Part shown: positions 23,601-34,200 of the stretch, one piece after another
Layout of the letters: every line of letters begins with the position of its first letter
How positions within the stretch are numbered: the first letter of the stretch is position 1
Made by a program: the position numbers and the translations under genes
Source of the DNA: Ditylenchus dipsaci
Lineage: Eukaryota > Nematoda > Chromadorea > Rhabditida > Anguinidae
Length of the DNA: 64,000 nucleotides
NCBI GenBank assembly: GCA_004194705.1
Contig: SADC01000105.1
Coordinates: 124,001-188,000, forward strand
Direction of reading: 5' to 3'
The notes under the pieces: generated by a model
What the model saw: only the letters and a program-made list of their open reading frames with translations
Database searches by the model: none
Told to the model about the DNA's origin: nothing

Positions 23601-26600
23601 AATCCGGTTTGTGATAATTGAAGTTATTTGTTTGCAATTATATGCTGAACGATATACAGTCAACCCCCGATTTAGCGACGCCTAAAAAGTTGGTTTTTGA
23701 CCAGGGTCCGACACTTTTTTAACTTGATATTTTAAATCCCCTGCCAAGTGTGATTCGCCAGTCTAATGTGGAAAAACAGCAAAGATTTTGATTTCGCCGA
23801 TCGTATCTGTAAATGACAACAGGTTTGCCAAAAGAATCTGCGGCTTACTCCATTTAATGGCCCTTAATTTTAAAATTAGAGGGCCGTTACATCGAACACC
23901 CGCGGATCTTTCCGGCAAAACTTTTGTCTTTTACAGAAAAGATCGTCATAATCGAAATCATTTTTTTGGTTTGATTTAAAAAATTGGGTTAACACAGGGC
24001 TCCGAATGAAAAATTTCAAAAAAGGACATTCGGGGAAAAAAAGGACATTTTGACTACTTTTGGAGTAAAAGGGTCATTTTATCCAGTGCTTGTTGCCATT
24101 TTGAAGCGAAAAAAAAAAGATTTTGACTAAATTTTCAAAAATAAAAAAGATTTGGGGTGACAAAAAAAGGACAAATCTTTTTAAAAAGGACGATTCGGAG
24201 CCCTGGGTTAACACGAGAAAGGCCGGTCGTGACTTTTGTCGATTCTGGTGCATAATTTACGCTGAAAAAGATGGTGCGGGTTCCTTTCGCTTCAATCCTT
24301 GATGAAGTAGGTAAAAAGGCTCCGGAAGGTAACACATTGTGCAGGGTCAAAATCCAGCTGAATACACACAGGTTTTAAATCAGGGCTTGCAAACGTTCTT
24401 TATTTAAAGATTTGTCCTTTATTTGGGAGCTCAAATCTTTAGAAATTTCGAGATATCACGTCAAAATATTTATTGCTGGCACTCAAAATTTAACAAGCAC
24501 TGGATAAAATGGCAGTTTTGACCAAATGTTCTTTATTTAGAAATTTTGATTTGGAAGCCCTGTTTTAAATTAGTCGTGTTAAAAAAAGCATCGGACCTAG
24601 GCGGAACGAACTTTTTAGGAGAAGTCGGTAAATGGGGGTTGAGTGTCGCAGAAAAAAAGCTTCTGAAATTGCTAATAGCGATTCATTTCAGACATTGATT
24701 GTTATAAATCTTACACTTTCAAGTGATTTTAGCTATTTGATCCTATTTCTTTATACGAGAAACTTTTTCCTACCTTTTTCAGTGAAATTCTAAAAAATTT
24801 ACGTGTTAAATTATATTTAATTTAACATTCGAAAAGTTAGAGTCAAGGCAAATATGGTCTAAAATGGCTCCTATCATTAGAGTGTACTGCTTTTTTGACT
24901 AATTATTCGCCTGCTTCAGGGTAATGCTGAATGGAAATTAATCAATGTGACTGTTAGGCATCTAAACTTTTTGGAAGAAGGGGAGTACAGATCAGAAGTG
25001 CATTATATATTCCATTTGAGAAGACGTCCTGTATTTTACATCACTGTTATTGTCGTGCCCATTTTCTTGATTTCTACACTCAGTATTCTTGGTAAGCATT
25101 TGACACCACGTCAAAAAATAATCAAAAACTTTTTACGATATTCAGGCATTTTTACTCCAGGCTCAAATGAGGGTCCTCGGAGCGAAAAGGTAGTTAGCTT
25201 CTCACGGCTTTTACAAGAATTAAGTTTATTGAAGGTATCCCTTGGTTTGGGAAGTTTATTAGCCATGACTGTGCTATTGGGATCGTAGCCGGCGCTATGC
25301 CCAAAAGCAATTCCATTCCTTTGCTAGGTCAGTAATTTTGTTATTCTTTATAAAAAATCTCTTTCACAGCTGTCACTTCTCCCACTTTCTACAAAAAACA
25401 GAATTGAGAAATAAAAGTTGAGAAATATAATAGCTGAGAAAAATTACAACTTTTTAGGTTATTACATCCTATCAGTTATTATATTGTGTGCAGTGGCGGT
25501 TGGCGTCTCTATGATGTTTCTGACTATTGGTCGAAGGCTTGTGGAAAAGCTCGTATTCCGTCCAATTTTACATATCGACTCATGTTTATTAGGCCAAGTC
25601 TGTTTGCTGCTGTAAAATGTTTTTCCAACTCAGGTGAATCACATTGAAAATAGACTCTAAAACATTTATGAAGAATTTGCAGCCATCCATATTGGAATGA
25701 AAAACGGCGTTATCAAGCACAAATCGCTGATGTCGAGGGACAGTCAGATGTACACTAAACCATCTCTCGATGATGACGACTTCCTGAGCTTCCAGCAGAA
25801 GGATAAAGATTCGCCTAAGAAAGGGGCATCTTTGCCTGCAACTATTCTAAATGGCCGTCCGGCAATGGCTACTGTAAAACCTAATACTCAGAGGTGCTCT
25901 GTGGACTCTGAGTAAGAAACTTTTGAGTTTACTTAAAGACTTTAGCTGATGTGCAAATTTCAGTTCACCCTCACCAAAGCCCAAAGACTTCAATATACAT
26001 CTGACCAAATCCTATCACTTCTAAGTTTCTTGGCAGACTCTCATAGAGCTATGCGTCGGAAAATGGAGCGCGAGAAAAATAAAGAGCTGGTAAATGTTTT
26101 GTTCAAGTTAATTCACTAGACAATGAGATCGAAAAGATCAAAAATACGCACTGTATACACATGAGCCAAAAAAAACTCGGAAATTTGGCCTTTCACATTT
26201 TTTTAGTTCTTTTAATCTACAATTTATTTCTATTCTTGGCAAGCTTCTGAAAGGATTTTATAATTTTTCGTAAATTATCTTTAGACGTCGTCTAAGTCCT
26301 TCGATAAAAATGCTTATTTATGGCAGTTTTCTACGTAAAACATGATATTTGACCGAAAACTTTATTTACCTTTGGTACGCCAAGTCAAAAAGTCAAATTT
26401 AGCCAGAATTTTTTTCTGGGAAATGATTCTTTCCGTAGAGAGTGTCATAAAATAAACTTTTTTTATCGTTCAAGTGTATAAAAATTACTGATGATTTACG
26501 AGATCTATGAAATATTATAAAATGCGCCTTCCGAGTAAGCAAGCACACATTTTTTTTAAATTTTGTCCGTTAATAGGGTTTTTACGGTATAGAAAGCTGT

Positions 26601-27056
26601 CTGTCTTAAAAAGAGCCGACAACTTGCGTGACTAGATTATTCTTTAAAGCATGTCCCAGTGGATAAGCGTTAGTGGTTGTTGGCCGAAAATCGGTTCGCA
26701 AGTTCGACCCCGCTATAGTCGATGCACGGTAGGGTCGAACCTGCGCATTTATTTGTACCAACAATATTGTTAATAACTATCTACTGCGCCATGCAGCATA
26801 GAAATTTTTTATTGGCAGATGTTTTCCTCGTTTTCTTTAACAATCTATATAAAAAGATTCGCGCTGCATCGAAAGTCGACTACTAAAACTTTGATTAATT
26901 TTTTATTGGCAGATTGAGAAGGAGTGGAGTCGAGTGTTTATCCGCTTGGATTACCTTTGCTTACTTGTGTTCCAGTTGTTAAATGTGATCTCTTTGTTTT
27001 TCTTCCTCCAATACGCATGGGTCAAGTCACCGGAAATGAGAGAGCCTCTTGTTTAA
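20658..27056 (+). CDS. Cys-loop ligand-gated ion channel subunit, nicotinic type, non-alpha
   Basis: Exons seen: 20658-20721 (signal peptide, apolar KLLLTASLCVLLE), 22135-22259, 22993-23102, 23155-23383, 24920-25091, 25146-25189, 25235-25327, 25458-25559, 25683-25911, 25964-26089, 26913-27056. The extracellular part has SWRPEDF and the Cys-loop (C, 13 residues including FPFD, C). M1 follows RRRPVFY. M2 follows RSEKVSLG; Glu-Lys before M2 is the cation-channel signature. M3 is YYILSVIILCAVAVGVSMMF. The cytoplasmic loop is acidic/basic. M4 lies in the last exon (DYLCLLVFQLLNVISLFFF). The loop-C Cys pair is absent and the loop-B tryptophan is not seen, so it is not a canonical acetylcholine-binding alpha subunit. 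About 15 residues expected between exons 2 and 3 were not found. Frames break in the M2 exon (near 25280) and the exon before M4 (near 26022); one added base in each restores all phases. A polyA signal AATAAA lies at about 27110. Confidence 0.88.
20722..22134 (+). other. Intron 1 of the receptor gene, filled by repeats
   Basis: The 1.4 kb intron separates the signal-peptide exon from the mature N terminus; G at the donor plus CC at the acceptor completes an Ala codon. It contains three palindromic elements: about 21095-21238 (GTATTTACTCTAATAGAGCC against GGCTCTATTAGAGTAAATAC), about 21324-21490 (GGACATTTAGAATAAATTCT against GCAGAATTTCTGTTAAATGT) and about 21563-21989 (a CGATATAACGGCACC family relative of the 17.8 kb element). 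Confidence 0.65.
22279..22668. mobile_element. MITE with GAGCATATGCTC palindromes
   Basis: Lies in an intron of the receptor gene. Ends are GGATTGTGAAACGAGCATAT (left) and CAGCGATTTCACAATTC (right), inverted with mismatches. Next to each end are repeats of the short palindrome GAGCATATGCTC and its variants. It belongs with the short-palindrome-array class. Confidence 0.65.
23655..24647. mobile_element. pogo/Tc1-like element with two nested MITEs, in a receptor intron
   Basis: The outer ends are TACAGTCAACCCCCGATTTA and GGTAAATGGGGGTTGAGTGT. Nested inside are a unit at about 23996-24208 (AGGGCTCCGAATGAAAAA against CGATTCGGAGCCCTG) and another at about 24380-24566 (CAGGGCTTGCAAACGTTC against TTGGAAGCCCTG). 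Both nested units have hAT-like CAGGGCT ends. This explains the 1.5 kb intron between exons ending 23383 and starting 24920. Confidence 0.65.
26640..26812. mobile_element. Palindromic element with tRNA-like arms (third copy), in a receptor intron
   Basis: The left arm has CCCAGTGGATAAGCGTTAG, then CGCAAGTTCGACCCCGC. The right arm, minus strand, has GCGCAGTAGATAGTTATTAA, then GCGCAGGTTCGACCCTACCG. This is the shortest member of the family; the two B-box-like motifs are about 30 nt apart. Not a functional tRNA. Confidence 0.55.
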
Positions 27057-27136
27057 AGCATTTGTAGTTTTTAAATATTGTTTTTTAATCATTTATTGTA
27101 CAGAGAAGCAATAAAATAATTTATGACAATAAAATT

Positions 27137-28267
27137 TCATCCATAACTTAGTGCGCTAAGACCACTTATTCCTCCTAAATTGGTGAGCCCTCCATATCCC
27201 AGTCCTGTTGTGCCCAGGCCAAGACCAGTTGTTAGGCCTGATGTTCCAAGACCTAATCCTGTAGTTCCCAGATTTATACTTGTTGTGCCCAGTCCATATG
27301 CTGCCGTTCCTAGTCCTAGTCCAGTAGTTCCTAGACCCAAACCAGTGGTTCCAAGACCCAGACCTGTTGTGCCAAGACCTAGACCGGTAGTTCCAAGCCC
27401 CAGTCCAGCAGTGCCAATTGTGCTCAGCCCACCTATAGGTCCAGTACCGACAGTCCCATCTCCAAGACCTGCTAACAAAGGTGTAATATTGCCGAGTGGA
27501 TCTGTAGTGGATCTTATAGCGGTAGTACCTATACCCGCTGAAGAAGCCAGTCCAGTTAATCCATTTCCTCCACACACGCCACAAGAGGCTCCGCAACTTT
27601 GGGCCACTCTCTTAAATTTTTTTAAAGTATATTTTTTATTAAAAAAAAATTGCATAATCTATTGTTTCAAAACCAAAAAGGCAAGTTAGGGCAACTTACA
27701 CCTATATTGCACATGGAGATGTATTGGATGCAAAGCTGGCTAATGTCTGCACAAAGCATTCCATTGGACAAACTAGACCTGCCTAGACCAGCAGAAGGAA
27801 TGCCGATAATTCCACCAGTTCCAGCTGAAAATCTGGAATAAATACAACAAAATGAAAGGCTTTGAGATTACCATATGGAGAAATTCCACCAATTGCTGGA
27901 TAAGAAGGAATAGTTGGGTAAGATGGTATTGTCGGATAAGAAGGAATGCCGATCGATGGTATAGGAACAGAAATAGGCGGACGCAAAACTTCTGGAAAAC
28001 CTATAGCTCCATAGCCACCTCCAAAAGGATAAGTAGTGGGGATATTTCCACTGTAAGGTTGGCCTTAATTTATCGAAAAAACTATTAGATATGAATAAAA
28101 ATGAAGTACAAAAAGAATACAGCAAGTGCTTCCATAACATTTCTCCTGTGGATCAATACAAACAAATTTTCCAATGCCACAGTCTTAATAAATTTCGTTT
28201 TAAAAAATCTGAAAGTTAAATTACAAAGGTATACAGCCATCTGCATACATTCCAGCAGGACATTGAG
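27137..28267 (-). CDS. Secreted Cys-rich, Tyr/Pro- and Gly-repeat protein with a ShK-type domain
   Basis: Exons on the minus strand, 5' to 3': 28235-28267 (start uncertain), 28121-28183, 27872-28063, 27700-27824 and 27137-27610; all internal phases agree. Order of domains: a Cys-rich segment (CPAGMYADG, then CGIGKFVCIDPQEKCYGSTCC); a Tyr/Pro repeat (IPSYPT three times); a six-cysteine ShK-like motif split by an intron (spacing C-6-C-6-C-8-C-3-C-2-C, ending CGASCGVC); and a C-terminal repeat of GLGLGTT, about ten copies. ShK domains are very common in nematode secreted and cuticular proteins. The signal peptide exon was not identified with certainty, though an apolar stretch lies just upstream. 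The gene faces the receptor gene tail to tail with only 80 bp between stop codons. Confidence 0.75.
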
Positions 28268-29284
28268 CTTGAACCAAGCATATTTTGGTCCATAAATAGA
28301 GGAAAAAATTAAAGCAAAATTGTAATTTTGCTTGCTATTGACTAACGCACAAGATAATTTGTTAGTAGGACTTGAAAAAGTATTTTTTCTTAAACACATC
28401 GATTATAATGTTGAAAATGTATAATACGATTTTTTTCAATTGAAAAAGTGAGTGAACTAAAGAAATTTGTCAATAAAATAAAAATGCAAATATGAGTCAA
28501 TAATTTTACAATTTATAAATAAAAACAAAATATATTAGAAGAAGGGACCTGAGTAAGTGGAAATAATATTGAGCGGTACGTCAGGGGTTTAGAAACCAAG
28601 CTGTTTAAACTTGGCTTGGGTTTTCGCTCGATAACATAGTTTTTGAGCACTTGCTCCATTTTAAAATATTCTAAATTACCACTCAAGTTCCTGAATTTTA
28701 TAAGGTGCCTACTATAGAGGTAGAAATTTGGATGTCGAAGTGGTTTAGTTTTCGTAACTCTGTGAGTTTCCAAAATTTTTTGGTTTTATACAAAATAAAT
28801 CTTTATTAAATTAAAACTGAATAAAAATATTTAAAATTTGTAATAATTTTTGTATTCTGACAAACTGGGAATCACCCAAGCTGTCTTTCCGATGAGATTT
28901 CGGACAGCGAGAAAAATAATGGGAACAGGCAACTAGAAAGTGCAGAAAAGTGCCTACTCCCCCGATGGTTTTAAAAAAAATTAAGCCAATGTATGCAGAA
29001 AATTTAAAGTGCCACTGCGGAAATTTTTTCTTTGTTTGCTACTCATAATGCGGTGGTTTTTTTGCTATATAAATTATATTATAGTGAATAATTGGTGTTA
29101 TTAGTCCACAAGTGGCTGCCTAAAATTGCGCGAGTTTGAATTTGAATCATTCTAAAGTGTGAAAAATGGCTAAAATCAAAGGGTAAATACTTTGTGCAAA
29201 GAAGATAATAAGAGGCCACTTTTATAGAAAAATATTAAAATAGGTATTTAACTATATTTTTAGCTGTCTTACCATGTCTTTCAA

Positions 29285-29475
29285 TATAGGCCGTGGCAAA
29301 AAGAGCCTCTATATGTATCTTTGATCATGAGTCTTACTCGTAATTATGTCTGGTCTCGAAGGGGGCCCCTTCGGGGCGCCGGGGGCTTGAGAGTAAGAGA
29401 TGCGCGCACTTACCTCAGACATGATTCCGAGCAAGACTCATGATATAGAGCCTCGTTTTGCCATGGACTATGTTG
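29285..29475. mobile_element. Short GCGCATCTC-core palindrome
   Basis: The centre AAGGGGGCCCCTTCGG is nearly self-complementary. It is followed by AGAGATGCGCGCACTTACCT and flanked by GAGTCTTACTCG and GCAAGACTCATGATATAGAG. It matches the right half of the core in the 12.2, 31.5 and 36.8 kb elements, without their long outer arms. Confidence 0.6.
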
Positions 29476-30077
29476 AAAACGTCTGTTGGAAAGTGCTAGT
29501 AAAACAACCAAAATATCCTTAGTAAAAGTGTCACCCGATTTATTCCCTTCTTTTTCAATACAGCCATAACCCTTTAAAATTACTTTACAAAGCGAGCAAA
29601 CGAAGAATTTATCAAGAATATCAAGAACAAGTGATTTATTTTCATAACAGAAAGCTAAAGTTGTAACTTGGAAAAATGTCTAAAAATTATGTGTAAAACA
29701 AAAAGTCATAATAAAATTTAATTTGGTACTGTTTGGCTAAGTTTTCTGCTTGTTAAATTCAGTGCATGTGGGCGTGGAAAAGAAGTGACAAGCATGACGT
29801 TCTTTCTATGTCTCTCAATCAACCAAAGCCTGCATACATATCGTATAGCATATGTAGGAACTGCTGCGCAGCTGGTTCACTTGGCTGCATGCGCTCTATT
29901 TCGCGACTGACTCTGAAATCTTCAAGAGGCTGGTATCGATCAGCTATTTTACTGAACAACCTTAAACCTAAACCAACATTCAGAACTGTTTTACCACGGA
30001 TTTTATATTACTAGTGACTACACTGATTAAAGGTTTTTTATTTTCAACCCAATTACTTATTTTTTCTGAATCGCTTT

Positions 30078-30300
30078 TATGGCGCTAGTGGAGTTTACGT
30101 GTCCAAAATTTACGTGTCCCCCTGTTGTTTTTAAGGTGATAATATTAAAGGTGATCATGTTAACCATAATCAACCTGATCACCATAGTCACAGTGTTACA
30201 GTAACCTTAATGAACAGGGGGGACCAAGCTGTTTTTCACAAAAAAACAACAAGGGGGACCAAGGCAAATTTTGGACACGTAAACTCCACTAGCGCCGTTT
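30078..30300. mobile_element. MITE with GGCGCTAGTGGAGTTTACG ends
   Basis: The ends GGCGCTAGTGGAGTTTACGT and ACGTAAACTCCACTAGCGCC are perfect inverted repeats. Inner pairing continues through GTCCAAAATTT and the CCCCTGTTG / CAACAAGGGGG segment. No target duplication is evident. A related inner sequence (CCCCTGTTGTTTTT) occurs in the element at 33.8 kb. Confidence 0.75.
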
Positions 30301-31252
30301 TTATTGTACAGAACAGCTCCAATGCAACGATATAGTTCGCCATCAGCAAGGTAATAAAATTTACAAAAGATGTTTTAAACTACTTTATGAGAACATGACT
30401 TCTAGGGTTGGCAACACATAACTCGACGTTTCAAAAAATTTAACTTCATTTTTGTTTTTATGTGTTTTTCCCCAAAATTTTGAAAAAGTGACCCAGCAAA
30501 TGAAAGCCTAGTTTACTGACTACACAATGATATGAAAGTTTTTCAATTGCGTTCACACAAATGGATCTATTTTAATGAAAACAATTTCGAGTCAGCGATT
30601 TATTTCTAATAGTTTGACTCGAAAGTGTTATCAATAAAATACTCTCATTTTTGTGAAAGGAATTGAGAAATTTGGGAAAAAACACACATAAAAACAAAAA
30701 AATAAAGTGAAATTTTTCTGAAACGTCGAGTTAACTGTCGCTAAGCGACTACAAAGCGACTAATGACTACAAAGCATGAAATCAATATTAAAAACATGTT
30801 TTGAGTGAAGCCTGGTTTAAAATCAACTCCAGCGGTGAAATAAACTTTTAAGCTTAATAAAAGATATTTTTAGACTTTTATGACACTCTATCTATATACA
30901 GCGGGTTTTGAATATTTCCAACTATTTCGTTGGTCCGAAACTTTTTAAAATTGCAGGTTTTTATTCGACTTTCTTTGACCTAGAACTCAAAATTTTGTCT
31001 CTGTCCGCCGCCAGGACTTTTCCTGCACTAAGTAAATCGACCATGGGCTACAAGATGAACGCATCAGATTAAAGTTAGGCGGGGGGGGGCAGTTTGAACG
31101 GTTCCCTTGTAAGTGAAAAAGTTGAAAATCAAACTAATATTTTTGCATGATAATATAAGAATGCCCTTTCATTTACATTTAAAAAAATTAATCGAAGTAA
31201 TATTTAGAAGTTATTGGATGTTACAATTTTTAATATTATTTTGTGTGTCAAG

Positions 31253-34200
31253 CAAGCTGCACAGATAAAAAAGTTCAATATTTTTGAAGTTCTATCAGAC
31301 GTTAGTATTACCGATGAAGATAAAGCAGTGCACTTGGCAGCCGAATTTGTCAATCACTTGAGGTCAGAACTGAAACATGGGGAGATGTATCGCCATGACA
31401 AGTCCCAAATGCCTATACCTGAACATATGACTACTGTGGTTAGTCAAGCTCAGTAAAAACAAGACACCCCTTTTTTAATGCAAATTAGCTGTCTTTTCGT
31501 TGCTCCACACATCTTAAATCGCATAAAAACACTAGGCTATACTATAGAATCCCCCCCCCCCAGCTAGCGAAAAATTTACTTTTCCTGAAGGGGAAAGGAC
31601 CCGTCCCATTTTGATTCTCGTGCTCTGAATAGGCACGGAAACACTTTGGTTTCCGAAAAATCGAAAAAAAAAATTTTTCGATATGCCTTGGTCCCCAAGG
31701 TGAAAAATTTAAGAAAATTCAAAAAAAATTTTTTTGAATTCCCGCCAAAACATTTTAAAGGGAATTAGGGCTGTATTGGGAGGGGAAGGGACAAAAGAGG
31801 GCCACTAATCCCACAGTGCCCATTAACAAGAAGATGTTGAATATGGTTTTGAATACTGGGGCCTACCGCATAAATAAACTCTGGTATGCATGCTTTTTAT
31901 GCATCCAGAGTCACTTTCGAGTGATTTGTGTCTAAGGTATGTGGGTGTGCGCATCTCAACTCCAAGCCCCCAGCCCCCTGCGCCCCCGAAGGGGGCGCAG
32001 GGGCTTGAGAGCTAGAGATGCGCGCACTCACTTACCTTAGACATGATTCCGAGAAGTACTCTTGACCATAAAATGCATATAGAGTCTCTTTTTGCAACGG
32101 CCCAGTTGAAAAACATGGCAGGACATCCAAAATAGGCCAGAATTCACTTTTTTTATAATTTCGCCATGAAAGTGGCCCCTTTTATTCCCTTCCCCTCCCA
32201 ATACAGCCATAATTCCCTTTAAAAATGTTTTGGCGGGAAATCAAAAAAATTTTTTTTTTTAATTTTCTTAAATTTTTCACCTTGGGGGACCAAGGCATAT
32301 CGAAAAAAAAATTTTTTCGATTTTTCGGAAACCAAAGTGTTTCCGTGCCTATTCAGAGCACGAGAATCAAAATGGGACGGGTCCTTTCTCCTTCAGGAAA
32401 AGTAAATTTTTCGCTAGCTGGGGGGGGGATTCTATAGTGTTACCAAACACTATTACAAGACAGCTGATTCGCATGAGAAAATGAATATATGGTCTAAATA
32501 CTTATAATATAAGGAAAAACAACTGTAATTTTAATAGATTAAAAACTGGGGTATCGGTTGTTTCAAATGAAATAACGTATTCTCTTTAATATACGCCCCA
32601 ACCCTAAATTCAAAATCGTGTTTTTAGCATTGTGTTTTTTACCCAATTTTCGAAGACCTTGATCAAGCAAGCTTCCCCTTAATTTGAAGCACATCTCACT
32701 GGCTACAAAATGCATAACAATATAACAACTTGAGGCAGGGGGGGGGTGGTCGAAAACGCAAGTGGGTCAAAAACGCAATTTTAGAAACACGATTTTGAAC
32801 GCAGGGGTCTATTAGAGAGAATACGGTAGATAATTTTGGGTAGTTAAGCAAAATGCCATTTTCAAATAAAATTATTGGTTTGCACTGAAGAAAACATTAA
32901 CATTTTATTGTAGTAACTTAATAGTGTGGGTTTTCTAGATGGCCGATGTGTCACTGAAAAAAGACTCAAGGAAGGAACTGGAGCGTTTGTATCTCACAAA
33001 AGACGACAAAGGTAATTGGATGTGCAATGGACAGCATCAAACCACACTGGTCAAGCCATATCATCCTGATTTGAAGACTATCATATCAAAAGCTTTACTG
33101 TAGACCTAACTGATTTTGCCCAGGATGACCAGAACGCTTACAAAACAGAATTATACTCAGATTTTATTGAGAGAGCCAGAAATTTAATAGTGCCGTTGAA
33201 GGCAGATTGGCAGGAGTCACTGGATGCCACCGAAAAAACAGATTTACTGGAGAAATATGATCTAAAGCCGGGCAGTGATCTGGACAAAATCCACAATATT
33301 CTCGGCACTGACATAACCCAACATAAAATGGGCTTTGACATACAAAATAGCCACATGGAACAGCTCAAACAGGTTATAGTAGACAAGGATGCGGAAATCA
33401 AGCGATTGAGTGAGGCAGCTAAAGCAGAAGAAGATGTGGCCAAGAAAGACGCAAAAATAAAGAAGCTGAATGAGGCACTCAAGGAAATGGCTAAAGCCTT
33501 AGCTTCTAACCCTATAGATAAGCAAAAGTATCCCAACTACAGGTAATAAATTACAAAAGCAAAAAAAGGAGTACCATTTTTTCACTAATAAGCTACCCGA
33601 ATGGCTTCTTAGAGAACCCTCCTATTAGAAGAAATACGTTGTTAAATTTTAATGTTAAATTTCTGAAAGGTGACTGCAAATTTCTGATTGGGTGTCTACT
33701 TAAAACCAATTTTGCAACGAAAATTCTTAAGGAAGCTGAAACCATAACCACTATAAGAAAGCCCACTAAATTCTGCGTCAAACAATATAAATAGATTTAT
33801 TATGGTAAAGAAACTTTGGGCACTAGTAAAGAATCCTTGTCCAAAATATGCCTTGATCCCCCCTGTTGTTTTTTTTGTGAATGGCACAAGCTGTTTTCAC
33901 AAAAACAACAGGGGGAACCAAGGCATATTTTGGACAAGAATTCTTTACTAGTGCCAAACTTTGCGTTAAAAACATCCTAAAAGAAATAAATGTCAAAAAA
34001 ACATTAAAATATTGGTGTGTATACTTTTTTCGTCTTTACTAACTTTATGACGGCCCAAGTTTTTTCAAGCCTTTTTTCCCCATAACACTTTTAGCATTTG
34101 ATGAATAATAGCTTCAACAAATTTCAGACGTCGACCGCCCAAGACTCGATATCCAGAATTTAAACGTCGGCCATATATTCGTGTTAAGCCACTTACTTTT

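Larger units (their letters stand above)
28270..31250. other. No complete gene recognised
   Basis: May contain the missing first exon of the ShK-type gene (minus strand) and that of the coiled-coil gene (plus strand). I could not support either. It holds the palindromes at 29285-29475 and 30078-30300 and a run of nine G at 31081-31089. The open frame at 29766-30014 (+) has no recognised similarity. Confidence 0.45.

Noticed and set aside
27180..27689. Plus-strand open frame of 169 codons rich in Pro and Val (VVPRPRPVVP-like)
   Set aside because: It is the antisense translation of the GLGLGTT repeat of the minus-strand ShK-type gene, which has introns with agreeing phases and a Cys knot.
33001..33060. 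A 23-nt intron between GTAATTGG and ATGGACAG explaining the frame break
   Set aside because: Too short for a spliceosomal intron and it does not restore the later frame; a single missing base near 33077 does.
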